A DNA stretch of 64,000 nt from Lachnospiraceae bacterium (GCA_902363555.1 CABJAM010000001.1:1116001-1180000); one strand, 5' to 3'. Shown: positions 8,212-17,397, counted from the first letter of the stretch. Notes: generated by a model not told the origin, from the letters alone. Made by a program: numbers and translations.

Positions 8212-8256
8212 AAAGGTATCGGTCTTTCAGAAATGCAGGAGGACCGATACCTTTTT
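8212..8256 (+). terminator. Intrinsic terminator after the AraC/GyrI regulator
   Basis: Strong stem AAAGGTATCGGTC paired with GACCGATACCTTT, followed by T residues. Its T-tract runs directly into a fragment of the dispersed repeat found also at 29.8 and 48.5 kb. Confidence 0.85.
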
Positions 8257-8279
8257 GCGCGAAGCAACGAGCCACAAAA
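8256..8279 (+). repeat. Fragment of the 83-bp terminator-associated repeat
   Basis: Positions 8256-8279 (TGCGCGAAGCAACGAGCC and following bases) match the 5' end of the repeat units at 29822 and 29909. Only the first 24 bases are present. As with the other copies, it begins at the T-tract of an intrinsic terminator. Confidence 0.7.
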
Positions 8280-8392
8280 CGGGTGTGTAATAAAAAAACA
8301 ACCTGCTATGGAATTTCCCGGCTGGCTGTGATAGAATATTCCTAACTCTTTGGTAGTGTGCAAAAGTTAAGTAGTGACATGAGGTTAAAACG

Positions 8393-10456
8393 ATGTTATT
8401 TCATATAAATGACGGCACCGTGTCCATTGGCGGGCAGACGGTGCTGGAGCATATTGATTTTGAAATCCGCGGCACGGAGAAAATAGCCGTGGTCGGGCGC
8501 AATGGGGCGGGGAAGACGACGCTGCTGCGTTTGCTGGCCGGGGAGCTATCTCTGGACCGGGATGACAAAAGAAATGGGCCTGGTGTGGTCGTATCCCGCA
8601 GCGTGACCATTGGCATGCTTTCACAGACGGCCCTGGATGGCGTGAGCCATACGGTGGAGGCGGAGCTTATGACATGCGGGGGCCGGGAGGCCTTCTCCAG
8701 AGAACAGTTTGAGTACGAGCGGGAGTTTGACCGGCTCTTTACCGGGCTGGGATTTTCCCTGGAGGATAAGAAAAAGTCCATTGCCGAATTTTCCGGCGGG
8801 GAGCGGACGAAAATCGCTCTGATCCGGCTGCTCATGGAAAAACCGGATATTTTGCTGCTGGATGAGCCCACGAATCATCTGGATATGGAAACGGTGGAAT
8901 GGCTGGAGCATTATATGCGCATGTATCCCAAGGCGGTAGTGATGGTCAGCCACGACCGTTTTTTTCTGGATCGGACAGCGGATGTGGTCTATGAGCTAAG
9001 CGGCGGGCGGCTGTTCCGTTACGCGGGCAATTACACCCATTACCGGCAGCAAAAGCTCAAAAATATTGCGCTGGGATATAAAGCCTGGGAGCGGCAGCAG
9101 GAGGAGATCAAGCGGCTGGAGGCGCTGATTGAGCGGTTTAAGCATAAGCCGAAAAAGGCGGCATTTGCCCGTTCACGAAAGAAGATTATTGAACGGATGG
9201 AAAAGGTGGAAAAGCCGGAAATGGATGATGCCCATTTGTTTACGGGCGAGATTTCCCCTCTGATTTCCGGAAGTAAGTGGGTGTTTGAGTGTGAGCATAT
9301 GAAAATCGGCTATGACCGGCCGCTGCTGGAGCTGGGGCTGCGTATCCGCAGGGGGCAGAAGATTGGCATATTGGGGCCCAACGGTGCTGGCAAGACGACC
9401 TTTTTAAAGACGGTGGCCGGCCTGCTCCCTGCGCTTAGTGGCCGGCAATCGCTTGGAAATATGACGACGATCGGTTATTTTGATCAGCATTCTGCCGCTA
9501 TCCATTCGGAAAAGACGGTGGCGGAGCATTTCCATGACCTGTTTCCGGCATTGACGGAGAAGGAGGTGCGCCAGACGCTGGGAGCCTATCTTTTTGGCGG
9601 GAAGAATGCGTCGAAGAAGGTGGATGCCCTGTCTGGCGGTGAGAAAGCGCGGCTGGTGCTGGCGGAGCTTTTACAGAGCCGCCCTAATTTTCTTATTCTG
9701 GACGAGCCTACCAATCATATGGACATAGCAGCTAAGGAAACGCTGGAGTCGGCTTTTAAAGCATATACCGGCACGATTTTATTTGTTTCACATGACCGTT
9801 ATTTTATACGGCAGGTGGCGGAATCGGTGCTGATTTTTGAAAATGGAACGGCCATGTATTATCCGTTTGGCTATGAGCATTATGTGGAGCGGAAGTTTCG
9901 CGAGTCGTTGGGGGTTCCTATGTCGGTGCAGATGCGTGCGGAGGAACAGGCGCTGATTGCGGGGATGCGTGCGGTACCCAGGGCGGAACGCCACAGCCTG
10001 CGGGAAATTTCCACTGATGAAGCTTATTTTGACTGGCAGCTACGGCTTAGCAGAGAACAGCTTGCGGCGGCGGAAAACGATGTGGAGGCGCTCTGGGGGC
10101 AGCTCACGACGGCCCGAGAGGAATGGATGGCTTCGGAAGCTTTCTGGAATGAGAGTGATGCCGGCGGCCGCGGAACGGAGATTGACGGCGTTGCCGTTGA
10201 TGGCAGCGCGGAAGCTGACTATGACGGAGCAGCCGGCCGTGGCAGCGCGGAAACTGACTGTGACGGAGCAGCCGACCATGGAACGGAGATCGACGGCGCT
10301 GTCGGAGCCGGCAGCGCGGAGCTTGCCGGTGCCGGAGCAGCTAGCGATGCTGCATATGACCGCCTGTTACTTTTATATAACAATGCGTTGTCGATTTGGC
10401 AGGAGCAGTGCCTGCAATGGTACGATATATACAGGGCGTCGTCGGAGGGCGTCTGA
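8393..10456 (+). CDS. ABC-F family ATPase with low-complexity C-terminal insert
   Basis: Soluble twin-ATPase of 687 residues with no transmembrane segment; ABC-F proteins act on ribosomes in translation or antibiotic protection. Domain 1 has Walker A GRNGAGKTT (about 35-43), signature FSGGE (133-137) and LLLDEPTNHLD (154-164). A charged linker of about 100 residues follows. Domain 2 has GPNGAGKTT (328-336), LSGGEKAR (413-420) and LILDEPTNHMD (434-444). Residues about 590-650 form a Gly/Ala/Asp repeat with the units GSAEADYDGAAG and GSAETDCDGAAD, which looks like an in-frame DNA expansion between two halves of a C-terminal helical region. The subfamily is uncertain, so a resistance role is not claimed. 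Confidence 0.9.
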   Translation: MLFHINDGTVSIGGQTVLEHIDFEIRGTEKIAVVGRNGAGKTTLLRLLAGELSLDRDDKRNGPGVVVSRSVTIGMLSQTALDGVSHTVEAELMTCGGREAFSREQFEYEREFDRLFTGLGFSLEDKKKSIAEFSGGERTKIALIRLLMEKPDILLLDEPTNHLDMETVEWLEHYMRMYPKAVVMVSHDRFFLDRTADVVYELSGGRLFRYAGNYTHYRQQKLKNIALGYKAWERQQEEIKRLEALIERFKHKPKKAAFARSRKKIIERMEKVEKPEMDDAHLFTGEISPLISGSKWVFECEHMKIGYDRPLLELGLRIRRGQKIGILGPNGAGKTTFLKTVAGLLPALSGRQSLGNMTTIGYFDQHSAAIHSEKTVAEHFHDLFPALTEKEVRQTLGAYLFGGKNASKKVDALSGGEKARLVLAELLQSRPNFLILDEPTNHMDIAAKETLESAFKAYTGTILFVSHDRYFIRQVAESVLIFENGTAMYYPFGYEHYVERKFRESLGVPMSVQMRAEEQALIAGMRAVPRAERHSLREISTDEAYFDWQLRLSREQLAAAENDVEALWGQLTTAREEWMASEAFWNESDAGGRGTEIDGVAVDGSAEADYDGAAGRGSAETDCDGAADHGTEIDGAVGAGSAELAGAGAASDAAYDRLLLLYNNALSIWQEQCLQWYDIYRASSEGV

Positions 10457-10477
10457 AAATGGGAAAGGAGGTGCGCC

Positions 10478-11683
10478 ATGGCCGGACAGATTACGAAGAT
10501 GGAACAGAGCGGTAATACTGGAAATATGAAAGTAAAACGGATTAATCCGGCCCGGCTGCGGCCTCTTTTTGGCGCGCTGATCTCCATTTTGCTGGCATTT
10601 CTTGTGGGCAGTGCGCTGATTGCTGCAATTGGCGGCCGTCCACTGGAAGCCTATCGCTATATGCTTAGCGGTGCTTTTGGAAATATGGCCGCTCTTTCGT
10701 CCACTCTGAATAAAACAGCGGTGCTTTTGCTGTGCGGTCTGTCCTGTGCCGCGGCTTACAGATGCGGCCTTATCAATATCGGCGCTCAGGGACAGCTTTT
10801 AATGGGCGCTTTAAGTGCTGGTTCTGCCGGGCTGTGTTTGGAAGGAATGCCGGCATTTTGGGTGATTTTATTCAGCTTTATGACGGGCGTGGCCGGCGGT
10901 GCTGTCTGGGGGGCTATAGCCGGTTGGCTGAAGGTAAGATTTGGAGCAAGCGAGGTGATCACTACGGTGATGCTCAACTATATTGCGCTCCATTTTTTTA
11001 ATTATATGATCAATGGCCCCATGAAGGACCCGGTAGGGGAGGCGGCCAAAAGCCGTCTGCTGGATGAACGGTACTGGCTGCCTGCGCCTGCGGGTAAAAT
11101 CCATCTGGGCATTTTGCTGGCCATCCTGTGCCTGGCTGCCTTTGCCCTGTTTTTTACCCGGACAAAAGCCGGTTTTGCCATGCGTATTACCGGATTGAAT
11201 CCAAGGACTGCACTTCATGCGGGGATCAATGTTTCCCGGCAATGGCTCATATCCATGGCTATTTCCGGAGCGCTGGCCGGACTGGCCGGAGCGGTGGAGA
11301 TATTTGGCACTCAGCATCAGTTGATTTCCGGTTTTGGAAATGGTTACGGTTTTGATGGGATTGCGGTGGCCCTGCTCGGGGGTGGCAGCAGCCTGGGGCT
11401 TTTGGGCGCCGGCCTGCTGTTTGGCGCTATGAAAACCGGCGGCAGCCAGATGCAGATGTTTGGTCGGGTACCCAATGCTATTGTGGGCGTCATCCAGGGG
11501 CTGATCATTATGCTCGTCCTGGTGGATATATATGGAAGGATTTACCGACAGATACAGCGGCGCAGAAATCAGACGCATAGAAATGGAAAATTTATACAGC
11601 AGCGTAAAAATAGAAAATATTTACAGCGGCACAGAAATAGAGAATTTATACAGCACTGTAATTCAGAGGAGGCTTTGCGATGA
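10478..11683 (+). CDS. BMP-type (nucleoside) ABC transporter permease 1
   Basis: Membrane subunit of a BMP-family importer of the YufP/NupP type, which usually takes up nucleosides. It has 401 residues and eight to ten hydrophobic segments, with the conserved ITTVMLNYIALHF and GYGFDGIAVALLGG patterns of the BPD_transp_2 family. AGGAGGTG precedes the ATG. The last 35 or so residues are a basic, repetitive tail (RNQTHRNGKFIQQRKNRKYL) encoded by three tandem 27-base repeats, which the family does not normally have. The gene ends four bases into the next permease, so the two are coupled. Confidence 0.92.
   Translation: MAGQITKMEQSGNTGNMKVKRINPARLRPLFGALISILLAFLVGSALIAAIGGRPLEAYRYMLSGAFGNMAALSSTLNKTAVLLLCGLSCAAAYRCGLINIGAQGQLLMGALSAGSAGLCLEGMPAFWVILFSFMTGVAGGAVWGAIAGWLKVRFGASEVITTVMLNYIALHFFNYMINGPMKDPVGEAAKSRLLDERYWLPAPAGKIHLGILLAILCLAAFALFFTRTKAGFAMRITGLNPRTALHAGINVSRQWLISMAISGALAGLAGAVEIFGTQHQLISGFGNGYGFDGIAVALLGGGSSLGLLGAGLLFGAMKTGGSQMQMFGRVPNAIVGVIQGLIIMLVLVDIYGRIYRQIQRRRNQTHRNGKFIQQRKNRKYLQRHRNREFIQHCNSEEALR
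11586..11666 (+). repeat. Three tandem 27-bp repeats at the 3' end of permease 1
   Basis: Units at 11586-11612, 11613-11639 and 11640-11666 share GAAAATTTATACAGC-like cores. The period is a multiple of three, so the repeat is translated as a nine-residue motif in the permease tail and stays open in another frame too. Confidence 0.8.
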
Positions 11684-12504
11684 CGGCATTTTTGGAGTTT
11701 GCCGGCGCGGTCGTCCGCTATGCATTGCCGGTATTTTTTGTGGCGCTGGGCGTTTTGCTCTGTCAGAAATCGGGCGTAGCCAATATTGGCGCCGAAGGTC
11801 TGATGCTTATGGGCTGTCTTTTTGGCGTGGCCACGGGCGGCCTGTTTAAAATGGCCGCGCTGGGCGTTTTGTCGGCGGTGGTAGTCACTATGGTTATCGG
11901 AGCAGCGCTTGGCGCAATGATTTTTGTTTTCAAGGTCAATGCCATTGTCCTTGGCGTGGCCTTTAATATATTTGCCTCGGGGCTGTGCACATTGCTGTAC
12001 CGCAGCGGATTTGGCGCTGGCCGGAGTACTGACGGCGGACTGGATCTGGGATTTATGGCGGTGCTGGGTCTGGCGGCTATGATATTGATGCACCTGTTTT
12101 TATATCATACGAGATCCGGGCTCTGCCTTCGGGCGGCCGGAGAATATACATCGGCGGCCACGGCCATGGGCCTGTCCGCGGGCCCTCTGCGTTTTGCGGG
12201 CTTTGTCTGCGGATGCGGGCTTATGGGCTTTGGCGGGGCCTGTCTGTCCATGGGGCAATTGAATATGTTCATAGAGGATATGACTGACGGCCGCGGTTAT
12301 ATTGCCCTGGCTGCTGTTTGCTTTGGAAGATTTACTCCGGTGGGAACGGCTCTGGCGGTGCTGCTGTTTGGCGCAGGCGAGGCGCTTCAGTATCGGCTCC
12401 AGGCAGCCGGAAATGGGATTCCCCATCAGTTTGTGCTGATGGTTCCATATATATTAACGATTATCGGACTGATAATTATTGCACGAAGAAAGGATAGGAG
12501 TTAA
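11680..12504 (+). CDS. BMP-type (nucleoside) ABC transporter permease 2
   Basis: Second membrane subunit of the importer, of the YufQ/NupQ type, 274 residues with about eight hydrophobic segments. Family features include KSGVANIGAEGLMLMGC near the N-terminus and the glycine-rich FGGACLSMGQLNMF and GRGYIALAAVCFGRFTPVG segments. The ATG overlaps the stop of permease 1 and has a GAGGAGG site. The BMP lipoprotein gene starts three bases after its stop. Confidence 0.93.
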   Translation: MTAFLEFAGAVVRYALPVFFVALGVLLCQKSGVANIGAEGLMLMGCLFGVATGGLFKMAALGVLSAVVVTMVIGAALGAMIFVFKVNAIVLGVAFNIFASGLCTLLYRSGFGAGRSTDGGLDLGFMAVLGLAAMILMHLFLYHTRSGLCLRAAGEYTSAATAMGLSAGPLRFAGFVCGCGLMGFGGACLSMGQLNMFIEDMTDGRGYIALAAVCFGRFTPVGTALAVLLFGAGEALQYRLQAAGNGIPHQFVLMVPYILTIIGLIIIARRKDRS

Positions 12505-12507
12505 GGG

Positions 12508-13659
12508 ATGAAGAAATTGCATTGTGGAAATGATAAATGGCTGAGAAGCGGAAGCCTTTGGAGACGGCTTACCGTTATGTTTGCGGTGGTCTGCTTTGTT
12601 TTAGCGTCGGCCGGATGCAGTGGCGCTGGAAATGGAGCTGGAAATACGGGGGGCGATACCTCCGGAAATGATAGTGGAAAAGCGGATGTCGTTACAGCAG
12701 GAAATGAGTCAGGGAATGTGGATGGTGGTACTGCGGCAGAATCCGATGGGAGTGAAAGTGATGCATCTGTCTTAAGCGAGGAAATGAAAATTGCCCTGGT
12801 GGTGGATGGAAACATTAATGACCGGGGCTGGTGCCAGCTTGCCTATGAGGCGCTTTTAAGAGCTGAGAGCGAGCTGGGCGCTGAGATCGCTTACAGTGAA
12901 AAGACACAGGCGTCCGACTATGAGAATGTGATCGGCGGCTATGCCGCAGCTGGTTATAATATCGTCATTGCCCACGGCGCAGAATTTTATGATACTTGTA
13001 AAACACTGGGGCCGCAGTATCCGGATACCCAGTTTATTATCACCAGCTCAAAGGAGGGCCAGGCCCCCAATGTCAACGGTGTTTTTGTAGGCGTTTATGA
13101 GTCCGGCTTTATCAACGGCGCCGCCGCGGCACTTATGTCTGAAAACGGTAAGATTGGTGTGATCGGTGGCATCGAATTGTCCTCAATCTCCGCATGGGTC
13201 GAGGGGGCCAGGGCCGGTGCTTTGTATGTGAATCCGGAAATCGAGGTATCCACCATTTATACAGGTTCCTTTGATGATGCTTCCAAAGCCCGCGAAGCCG
13301 CCTACGCTCTGATCGAAGGCGGATGCGACGTCATTACACAAAATGCGGACGCTTCCAGCGAAGGGGCGATCATTGCCTGCGATGAAAAGGGAATCCTCAA
13401 TATCGGCGCTGTGAGCAATCAGGACGCTATGGGCGAAAAGGTGGCTTTTTCGGTCATTCAGGATACGACAACAGCCATTTTTGATATGATCCTGGAAGGC
13501 AGCCAGGGAAAGCTTGATGGTCATGGCCGAAGTGTGGGCGTGGCAGCGGGCTGCGTTTATCTGACGGAGTATAAGGCATGGGTGCCGGAGGTCGTGCGGA
13601 CGGAGCTGGAGAAAATCGTGGAGGGGATTGGCAGCGGGGAGATTGCCATGGAGGAATAA
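12508..13659 (+). CDS. BMP-family substrate-binding lipoprotein
   Basis: Extracellular binding protein of the BmpA/Med (PnrA-like) family, 383 residues, expected to bind a purine nucleoside or similar ligand. A lipoprotein signal ends in the lipobox ASAGC with Cys37. Residues about 38-90 are a Gly/Ser/Asn/Asp-rich tether (GAGNGAGNTGGDTSGNDSG). The binding domain begins MKIALVVDGNINDRGWCQ and contains the family's GVFVGVYESGFINGAAAALM and DVITQNADASSEGAI segments. It lies directly after the two permeases, whereas in most BMP operons the lipoprotein comes first. Confidence 0.93.
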   Translation: MKKLHCGNDKWLRSGSLWRRLTVMFAVVCFVLASAGCSGAGNGAGNTGGDTSGNDSGKADVVTAGNESGNVDGGTAAESDGSESDASVLSEEMKIALVVDGNINDRGWCQLAYEALLRAESELGAEIAYSEKTQASDYENVIGGYAAAGYNIVIAHGAEFYDTCKTLGPQYPDTQFIITSSKEGQAPNVNGVFVGVYESGFINGAAAALMSENGKIGVIGGIELSSISAWVEGARAGALYVNPEIEVSTIYTGSFDDASKAREAAYALIEGGCDVITQNADASSEGAIIACDEKGILNIGAVSNQDAMGEKVAFSVIQDTTTAIFDMILEGSQGKLDGHGRSVGVAAGCVYLTEYKAWVPEVVRTELEKIVEGIGSGEIAMEE

Positions 13660-13861
13660 CTATTGATTGAAGAAAGAAATGTAAATGTGACTATTGATAC
13701 GATATTTTATCAATAAAAAAGAAACGAGCAAGCCACAACAATAAGTGTGGTGAAAACCCATTTCTTATGTTTAGGATAACGTTTAGGAACAAATTTGTCA
13801 ATAAAAATTTAGAACTGCTTCGCGAAGGAACACTACAAAAATTATTACTGAGGGTTACGCT

Positions 13862-15727
13862 ATGTCAGAACAGGCATTGATCCAATTGGAAAATATCATA
13901 AAGAAATATCCGCAGACAGTGGCTCTAAATGATGTGAGTCTGGAGTTTTATCCAGGGGAGATCCACGCAGTGGTCGGTGAGAACGGCGCCGGAAAATCCA
14001 CACTGATGAATATAATTGCGGGCCTATGTAAGCCGGATGGGGGTATTCTGCGCTTTGATGGACAGGCAGTGCCGGCATGGAATCCCAGACTTGCCCACCG
14101 CCATGGGATAGCTATGGTTCACCAGCATTTTACATTGATCCCGGAAATGACAGTGACCGAAAATATACTGTTGGCCGGCGGCCGCCATACCCATTTTATA
14201 TTAAATAAAAAAGCGGCTGCGGGGGAAATCACCCGGCTGTGCAACGCCTATGGCCTGGATATGGAGCCGGGGGCTCTGGCCGGAAGCCTCTCGCCGGGGC
14301 AAAAGCAGCGGGCAGAAATTATCAAGGCTTTGTATTATCAATGCCGGGTGCTGATTCTTGACGAGCCGACGGCAGTTCTCACCGGCGGTGAGTCGGAGCG
14401 GCTGTTTTCGGTGCTGCGGCAGTTGGCTGCAAGTGGAACGGCAGTTCTATTGATATCGCACAAGCTGGATGAGATCTTTGATGTCAGCAGCCGGATAACG
14501 ATCCTGCGCCAGGGCACGGTGGCGGGCCGTACAAAACCTGGGGAAATGTCGGTACCGCAGGTGGCGCGGTTGATGATATCCGGGGGAGAGGATGTGCCGG
14601 CGGAGGAAGTCGGAGATCGAAATTCGGAGAATATCAGTGATCGAAAATTGGATCAATTGAGGGGCCGGGATGTGAGGGGCCGGGGGGTGAGCGGACGGAA
14701 TGTGAGCAGCCGGGAGCAGGAGCATGTCGGCATGCATGCGGCGGCATCACGCCCGGCCAATGCGGCTATGTCTAGCTCCGATATGTCTATGTCTGGCAAT
14801 CATGCATTGGAAATCAGAAATCTCTATGCGGCCGGCCCTGACGGCCGGTCCGGTGTGGCCGGTGTATCGTTGACAGTGGATGCCGGACAGATTTACGGTG
14901 TGGCCGGTGTGGATGGCAACGGTCAGAGTACACTGGCGGCGGCAATTATGGGCCTGGTGTCGAAATCCAACGAAAATTCTCATGGAAAGCCATGTGGCGT
15001 ACGAGAGCAGGGAAGTAAATTTAACTCGGGAAATAAATTAAATTTGGGAAGTATATTAAAGCAGGACGGTGTCCTATTTATCGATGGCGAGGATATGACA
15101 TGTGCATCTGTGCAGAAGATTCTTAAAAAGTCGGTAGGGTATATTCCGGAGGACTGTCAGGAGACGGGGATTATCCGGGAAATGACCCTGGAAGAAAATC
15201 TGATTTTAAACAGCTTTTCGCAGGAGAAGTATGGCCATGGGCCATTGATGAACTGGGGCAATGTGCGGCGGGAGGCTGTCCGGGCCATGTGCGATATGGA
15301 TATCCGGGCATTTTCCGGAAAGCAGTTGGCTGGAACCTTGTCGGGGGGGAATCAGCAGAAGCTTGTGATTGCTAGGGAGCTGGGGAAAAGGCCTAAGATC
15401 ATGCTTGCGGTCAATCCGACCCGCGGGATCGACGCCAATGCGGCGCAGAAAATACGGAACCTGTTTTTGCAGGCCCGGCGGGAGGGCTGTGCTATTTTAC
15501 TGATTTCCACGGATTTGGATGAAATCCTCTATTTATCGGACCGTATCGGTGTTATGTATGAGGGCAGGATGGCGGCTGAATTTGACGGATTGCTTAAAGA
15601 ATCTAATGGGGAAATAATGGATATTAGGATGGTCGATCAAAAAATGAGCGGGGGCGCGCTGCGCTGTGACAAGGAGAAATTATTGTGTGAGCAGATCGGG
15701 CTTGCCATGGCGGGTCACAGGATGTAG
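13862..15727 (+). CDS. BMP-type ABC transporter ATP-binding protein (double ATPase) with linker inserts
   Basis: Fused double ATPase of the YufO/NupO/RbsA type, 621 residues, about 110 longer than the usual 510. Domain 1 has GENGAGKST (39-47), LSPGQKQRAEIIKAL and LILDEPTAVLT. Domain 2 has the family's degenerate Walker A GVDGNGQST, LSGGNQQKLVIAREL and LAVNPTRGIDA. The extra length sits in a charged repetitive linker at about residues 243-315 (GRDVRGRGVSGRNVSSRE) and a second insert at about 365-395. The gene is separated from the lipoprotein by 200 bases holding two weak stem-loops (13714-13733 region and CCACA/TGTGG near 13735), so it may have its own promoter. The Shine-Dalgarno is weak (GAGGG). 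Confidence 0.92.
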   Translation: MSEQALIQLENIIKKYPQTVALNDVSLEFYPGEIHAVVGENGAGKSTLMNIIAGLCKPDGGILRFDGQAVPAWNPRLAHRHGIAMVHQHFTLIPEMTVTENILLAGGRHTHFILNKKAAAGEITRLCNAYGLDMEPGALAGSLSPGQKQRAEIIKALYYQCRVLILDEPTAVLTGGESERLFSVLRQLAASGTAVLLISHKLDEIFDVSSRITILRQGTVAGRTKPGEMSVPQVARLMISGGEDVPAEEVGDRNSENISDRKLDQLRGRDVRGRGVSGRNVSSREQEHVGMHAAASRPANAAMSSSDMSMSGNHALEIRNLYAAGPDGRSGVAGVSLTVDAGQIYGVAGVDGNGQSTLAAAIMGLVSKSNENSHGKPCGVREQGSKFNSGNKLNLGSILKQDGVLFIDGEDMTCASVQKILKKSVGYIPEDCQETGIIREMTLEENLILNSFSQEKYGHGPLMNWGNVRREAVRAMCDMDIRAFSGKQLAGTLSGGNQQKLVIARELGKRPKIMLAVNPTRGIDANAAQKIRNLFLQARREGCAILLISTDLDEILYLSDRIGVMYEGRMAAEFDGLLKESNGEIMDIRMVDQKMSGGALRCDKEKLLCEQIGLAMAGHRM

Positions 15728-15773
15728 AAGATTCATCCATGATATGGTCCATTGCAAGCGATTTTTGATGAGC

Positions 15774-15801
15774 GTAACAGTTCACCTCTCTGGACTGTTA
15801 C
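15774..15801 (+). repeat. 29-nt hairpin repeat, copy 1
   Basis: GTAACAGTTCA, loop CCTCTC, TGGACTGTTAC. A member of a dispersed palindrome family with consensus GTAACnGTTC...GAACnGTTAC found also at 21150, 24352, 56706, 58434 and 61065. The rest of the 278-base gap between the ATPase and the nuclease gene holds no convincing gene. Confidence 0.75.
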
Positions 15802-16005
15802 ACTTTGTCAATTGCTGTCGATTTTAGTCGATGAGTTGTTGTTGTATTTCCTACGTTTCCGTGTTAACCTTAATCTATCAACAAAAACATTTCTATATCG
15901 GGCTTTTCTCCGGAGATTTCACAAATCGAAACGGCGCATATATTATAATTATTTTATTGAAAATGTACTTAGCCCCATATATAATGGAGCTATGAAGGAG
16001 GCAGT

Positions 16006-16998
16006 ATGAAGACTAACGTTTACAGAGAGTTGGATACTGCAAAAGATAACGTCAGGTACGACGAATATGTTAAAAGAATCTTAAGTAATAAATATATTCT
16101 GGCCTGGATACTAAAAAATACTACCGAAGAGTTCAAAAATCTTCCAATAAACACAATCGCTATGGAGTGCATTGAAAAGGACATACAGATAGGGAAGGTT
16201 CCGGTTTATCCGGGGGCGTCAAATACCTGTGTTTCCCCGGACTTCAGTGATCAGGAGATTGAAAAATATTTTAATCAACAGCCACATATGATTACTGGCG
16301 ACTTGACTGAAAGTCGTATACCCGGTGAAGGTACTGTAACTTTTGACATCCGTTTTCACGCCATTGTGCCTGGAGAAAGTGAAAGTATTCGTTTGATTAT
16401 TAATATTGAAGCACAAAAGGCGTTTTATACCAAATACGAAATAGTTACTCGTGCAATTTTTTACGCTGCGCGTATGTTATCCTCTCAGTTGGATACAGAA
16501 TTTTCAAACAGTGATTATAACAAGCTGAAAAAGGTATATTCTATTTTTATTTGTATGAATGCACCCAAATACATAGGGAATGCTATTAGTGAATATAAAA
16601 TAACAAAGCATGATCTTTATGGCACTATGCCGGACAAAAGATACAGTTATGATAAACTGGCTGTTATCATCGTCTGCCTTAACGAAAAAACGGATGAGGG
16701 CTCCGAGAATCTGCTTCATCTTCTAAACGTTTTATTATCCAGTGATATGGAGCTTACCAAAAAAGCTGCTGTATTAAACGATGTTTATGGCATAGCGGTT
16801 GATGATTCATTAGAAAAGGAGTTGAGTATTATGTGCAATCTCAGTGAAGCAATCGAAGAACGCGGAGAAGAGCGTGGGGAACAGCGTATGTCAGCGCTTA
16901 TAAAACAATTACTGGTCGACGGACGCCTGGAGGATATACGAAAGGTCACCGAAAACAAGACGTATCGTGAAGCATTGTATAAAAAATATTCTCTTTAA
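16006..16998 (+). CDS. PD-(D/E)XK nuclease-family protein (Rpn/putative transposase-like)
   Basis: Protein of 330 residues resembling the Rpn (YhgA-like) recombination-promoting nucleases, often annotated as PD-(D/E)XK family transposases. The nuclease core is visible at about residues 103-130: TVTFDIRFHAIVPG supplies the Asp, and IRLIINIEAQKAF supplies the Glu-x-Gln pattern in place of E-x-K. The C-terminus is highly charged (EAIEERGEERGEQRMSALIKQLL), as in many relatives. An AAGGAGG site precedes the ATG. It is AT-rich relative to its neighbours and stands alone, with no recognisable terminal inverted repeats. It is probably cytoplasmic; its role in recombination is inferred from the family. 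Confidence 0.82.
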   Translation: MKTNVYRELDTAKDNVRYDEYVKRILSNKYILAWILKNTTEEFKNLPINTIAMECIEKDIQIGKVPVYPGASNTCVSPDFSDQEIEKYFNQQPHMITGDLTESRIPGEGTVTFDIRFHAIVPGESESIRLIINIEAQKAFYTKYEIVTRAIFYAARMLSSQLDTEFSNSDYNKLKKVYSIFICMNAPKYIGNAISEYKITKHDLYGTMPDKRYSYDKLAVIIVCLNEKTDEGSENLLHLLNVLLSSDMELTKKAAVLNDVYGIAVDDSLEKELSIMCNLSEAIEERGEERGEQRMSALIKQLLVDGRLEDIRKVTENKTYREALYKKYSL

Positions 16999-17094
16999 AC
17001 AAACGACAAGCTTCTTTTAAGATGACCGCTTTCAGTGTCGGCTGCCGTTTAAATCCTGCCAACGATGGGCCATGGCCTCGGATAACTTGCATCT

Positions 17095-17286
17095 TCAACA
17101 GGTCTGCGCAGTAAAATGCGCAGACCTGTTTGGTGAGTTATAAGGTGTATTTATTATCAACAAATCTAAATTTCTTTCCTGAAACGGAGCATCATAGATT
17201 GCGTCAGTATCACCATTCGTACCGCACGCTGATAAAAATATTAATAAAAAGAATAAAGGAGTGATAATGTATTTATACTTAATCAT
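17095..17286 (-). CDS. Short lipoprotein ORF, possibly a truncated gene
   Basis: A 63-residue frame with a textbook start: AAAGGAG five bases before ATG, then a basic N-terminus (MIKYKYI), a hydrophobic core (PLFFLLIFL) and the lipobox LSAC with Cys at residue 21. The mature part is short and polar (GTNGDTDAIYDAPFQERNLD) with no known domain. The last ten or so codons are read from a perfect 14-bp stem-loop, which suggests that a longer gene was cut short here. It is divergent from the downstream amidohydrolase gene. It could be a small functional lipoprotein or the 5' remnant of a larger one. Confidence 0.55.
   Translation of the reverse strand: MIKYKYIITPLFFLLIFLSACGTNGDTDAIYDAPFQERNLDLLIINTPYNSPNRSAHFTAQTC
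17097..17130. other. Perfect 14-bp stem-loop
   Basis: AACAGGTCTGCGCA (17097-17110), GTAAAA loop, TGCGCAGACCTGTT (17117-17130). It can act as a terminator on either strand but has only a short T-tract. It coincides with the 3' end of the short lipoprotein ORF. The interval 16999-17094 holds nothing else I can support. Confidence 0.7.
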
Positions 17287-17330
17287 AAGCGCTCCTTTAG
17301 GCGGTTAACGGCGGTTCCTGGTAAATCCCG

Positions 17331-17359
17331 TTGACAAACCCGGGGCGCTGTGATACGGT
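17331..17359 (+). promoter_or_regulatory. Candidate sigma-A promoter of the amidohydrolase gene
   Basis: A perfect TTGACA box (17331-17336) is followed, after 17 bases, by TACGGT (17354-17359). The -10 element is weak; the -35 element and spacing are good. Confidence 0.5.
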
Positions 17360-17397
17360 AATAAAAATCTGATTTTTACGGCAAGGGAGTGGTTTCG

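Noticed and set aside
15752..16009. 85-codon ORF upstream of the Rpn-like nuclease
   Set aside because: No ribosome site; it runs across the hairpin repeat and into the nuclease start; composition is not protein-like.
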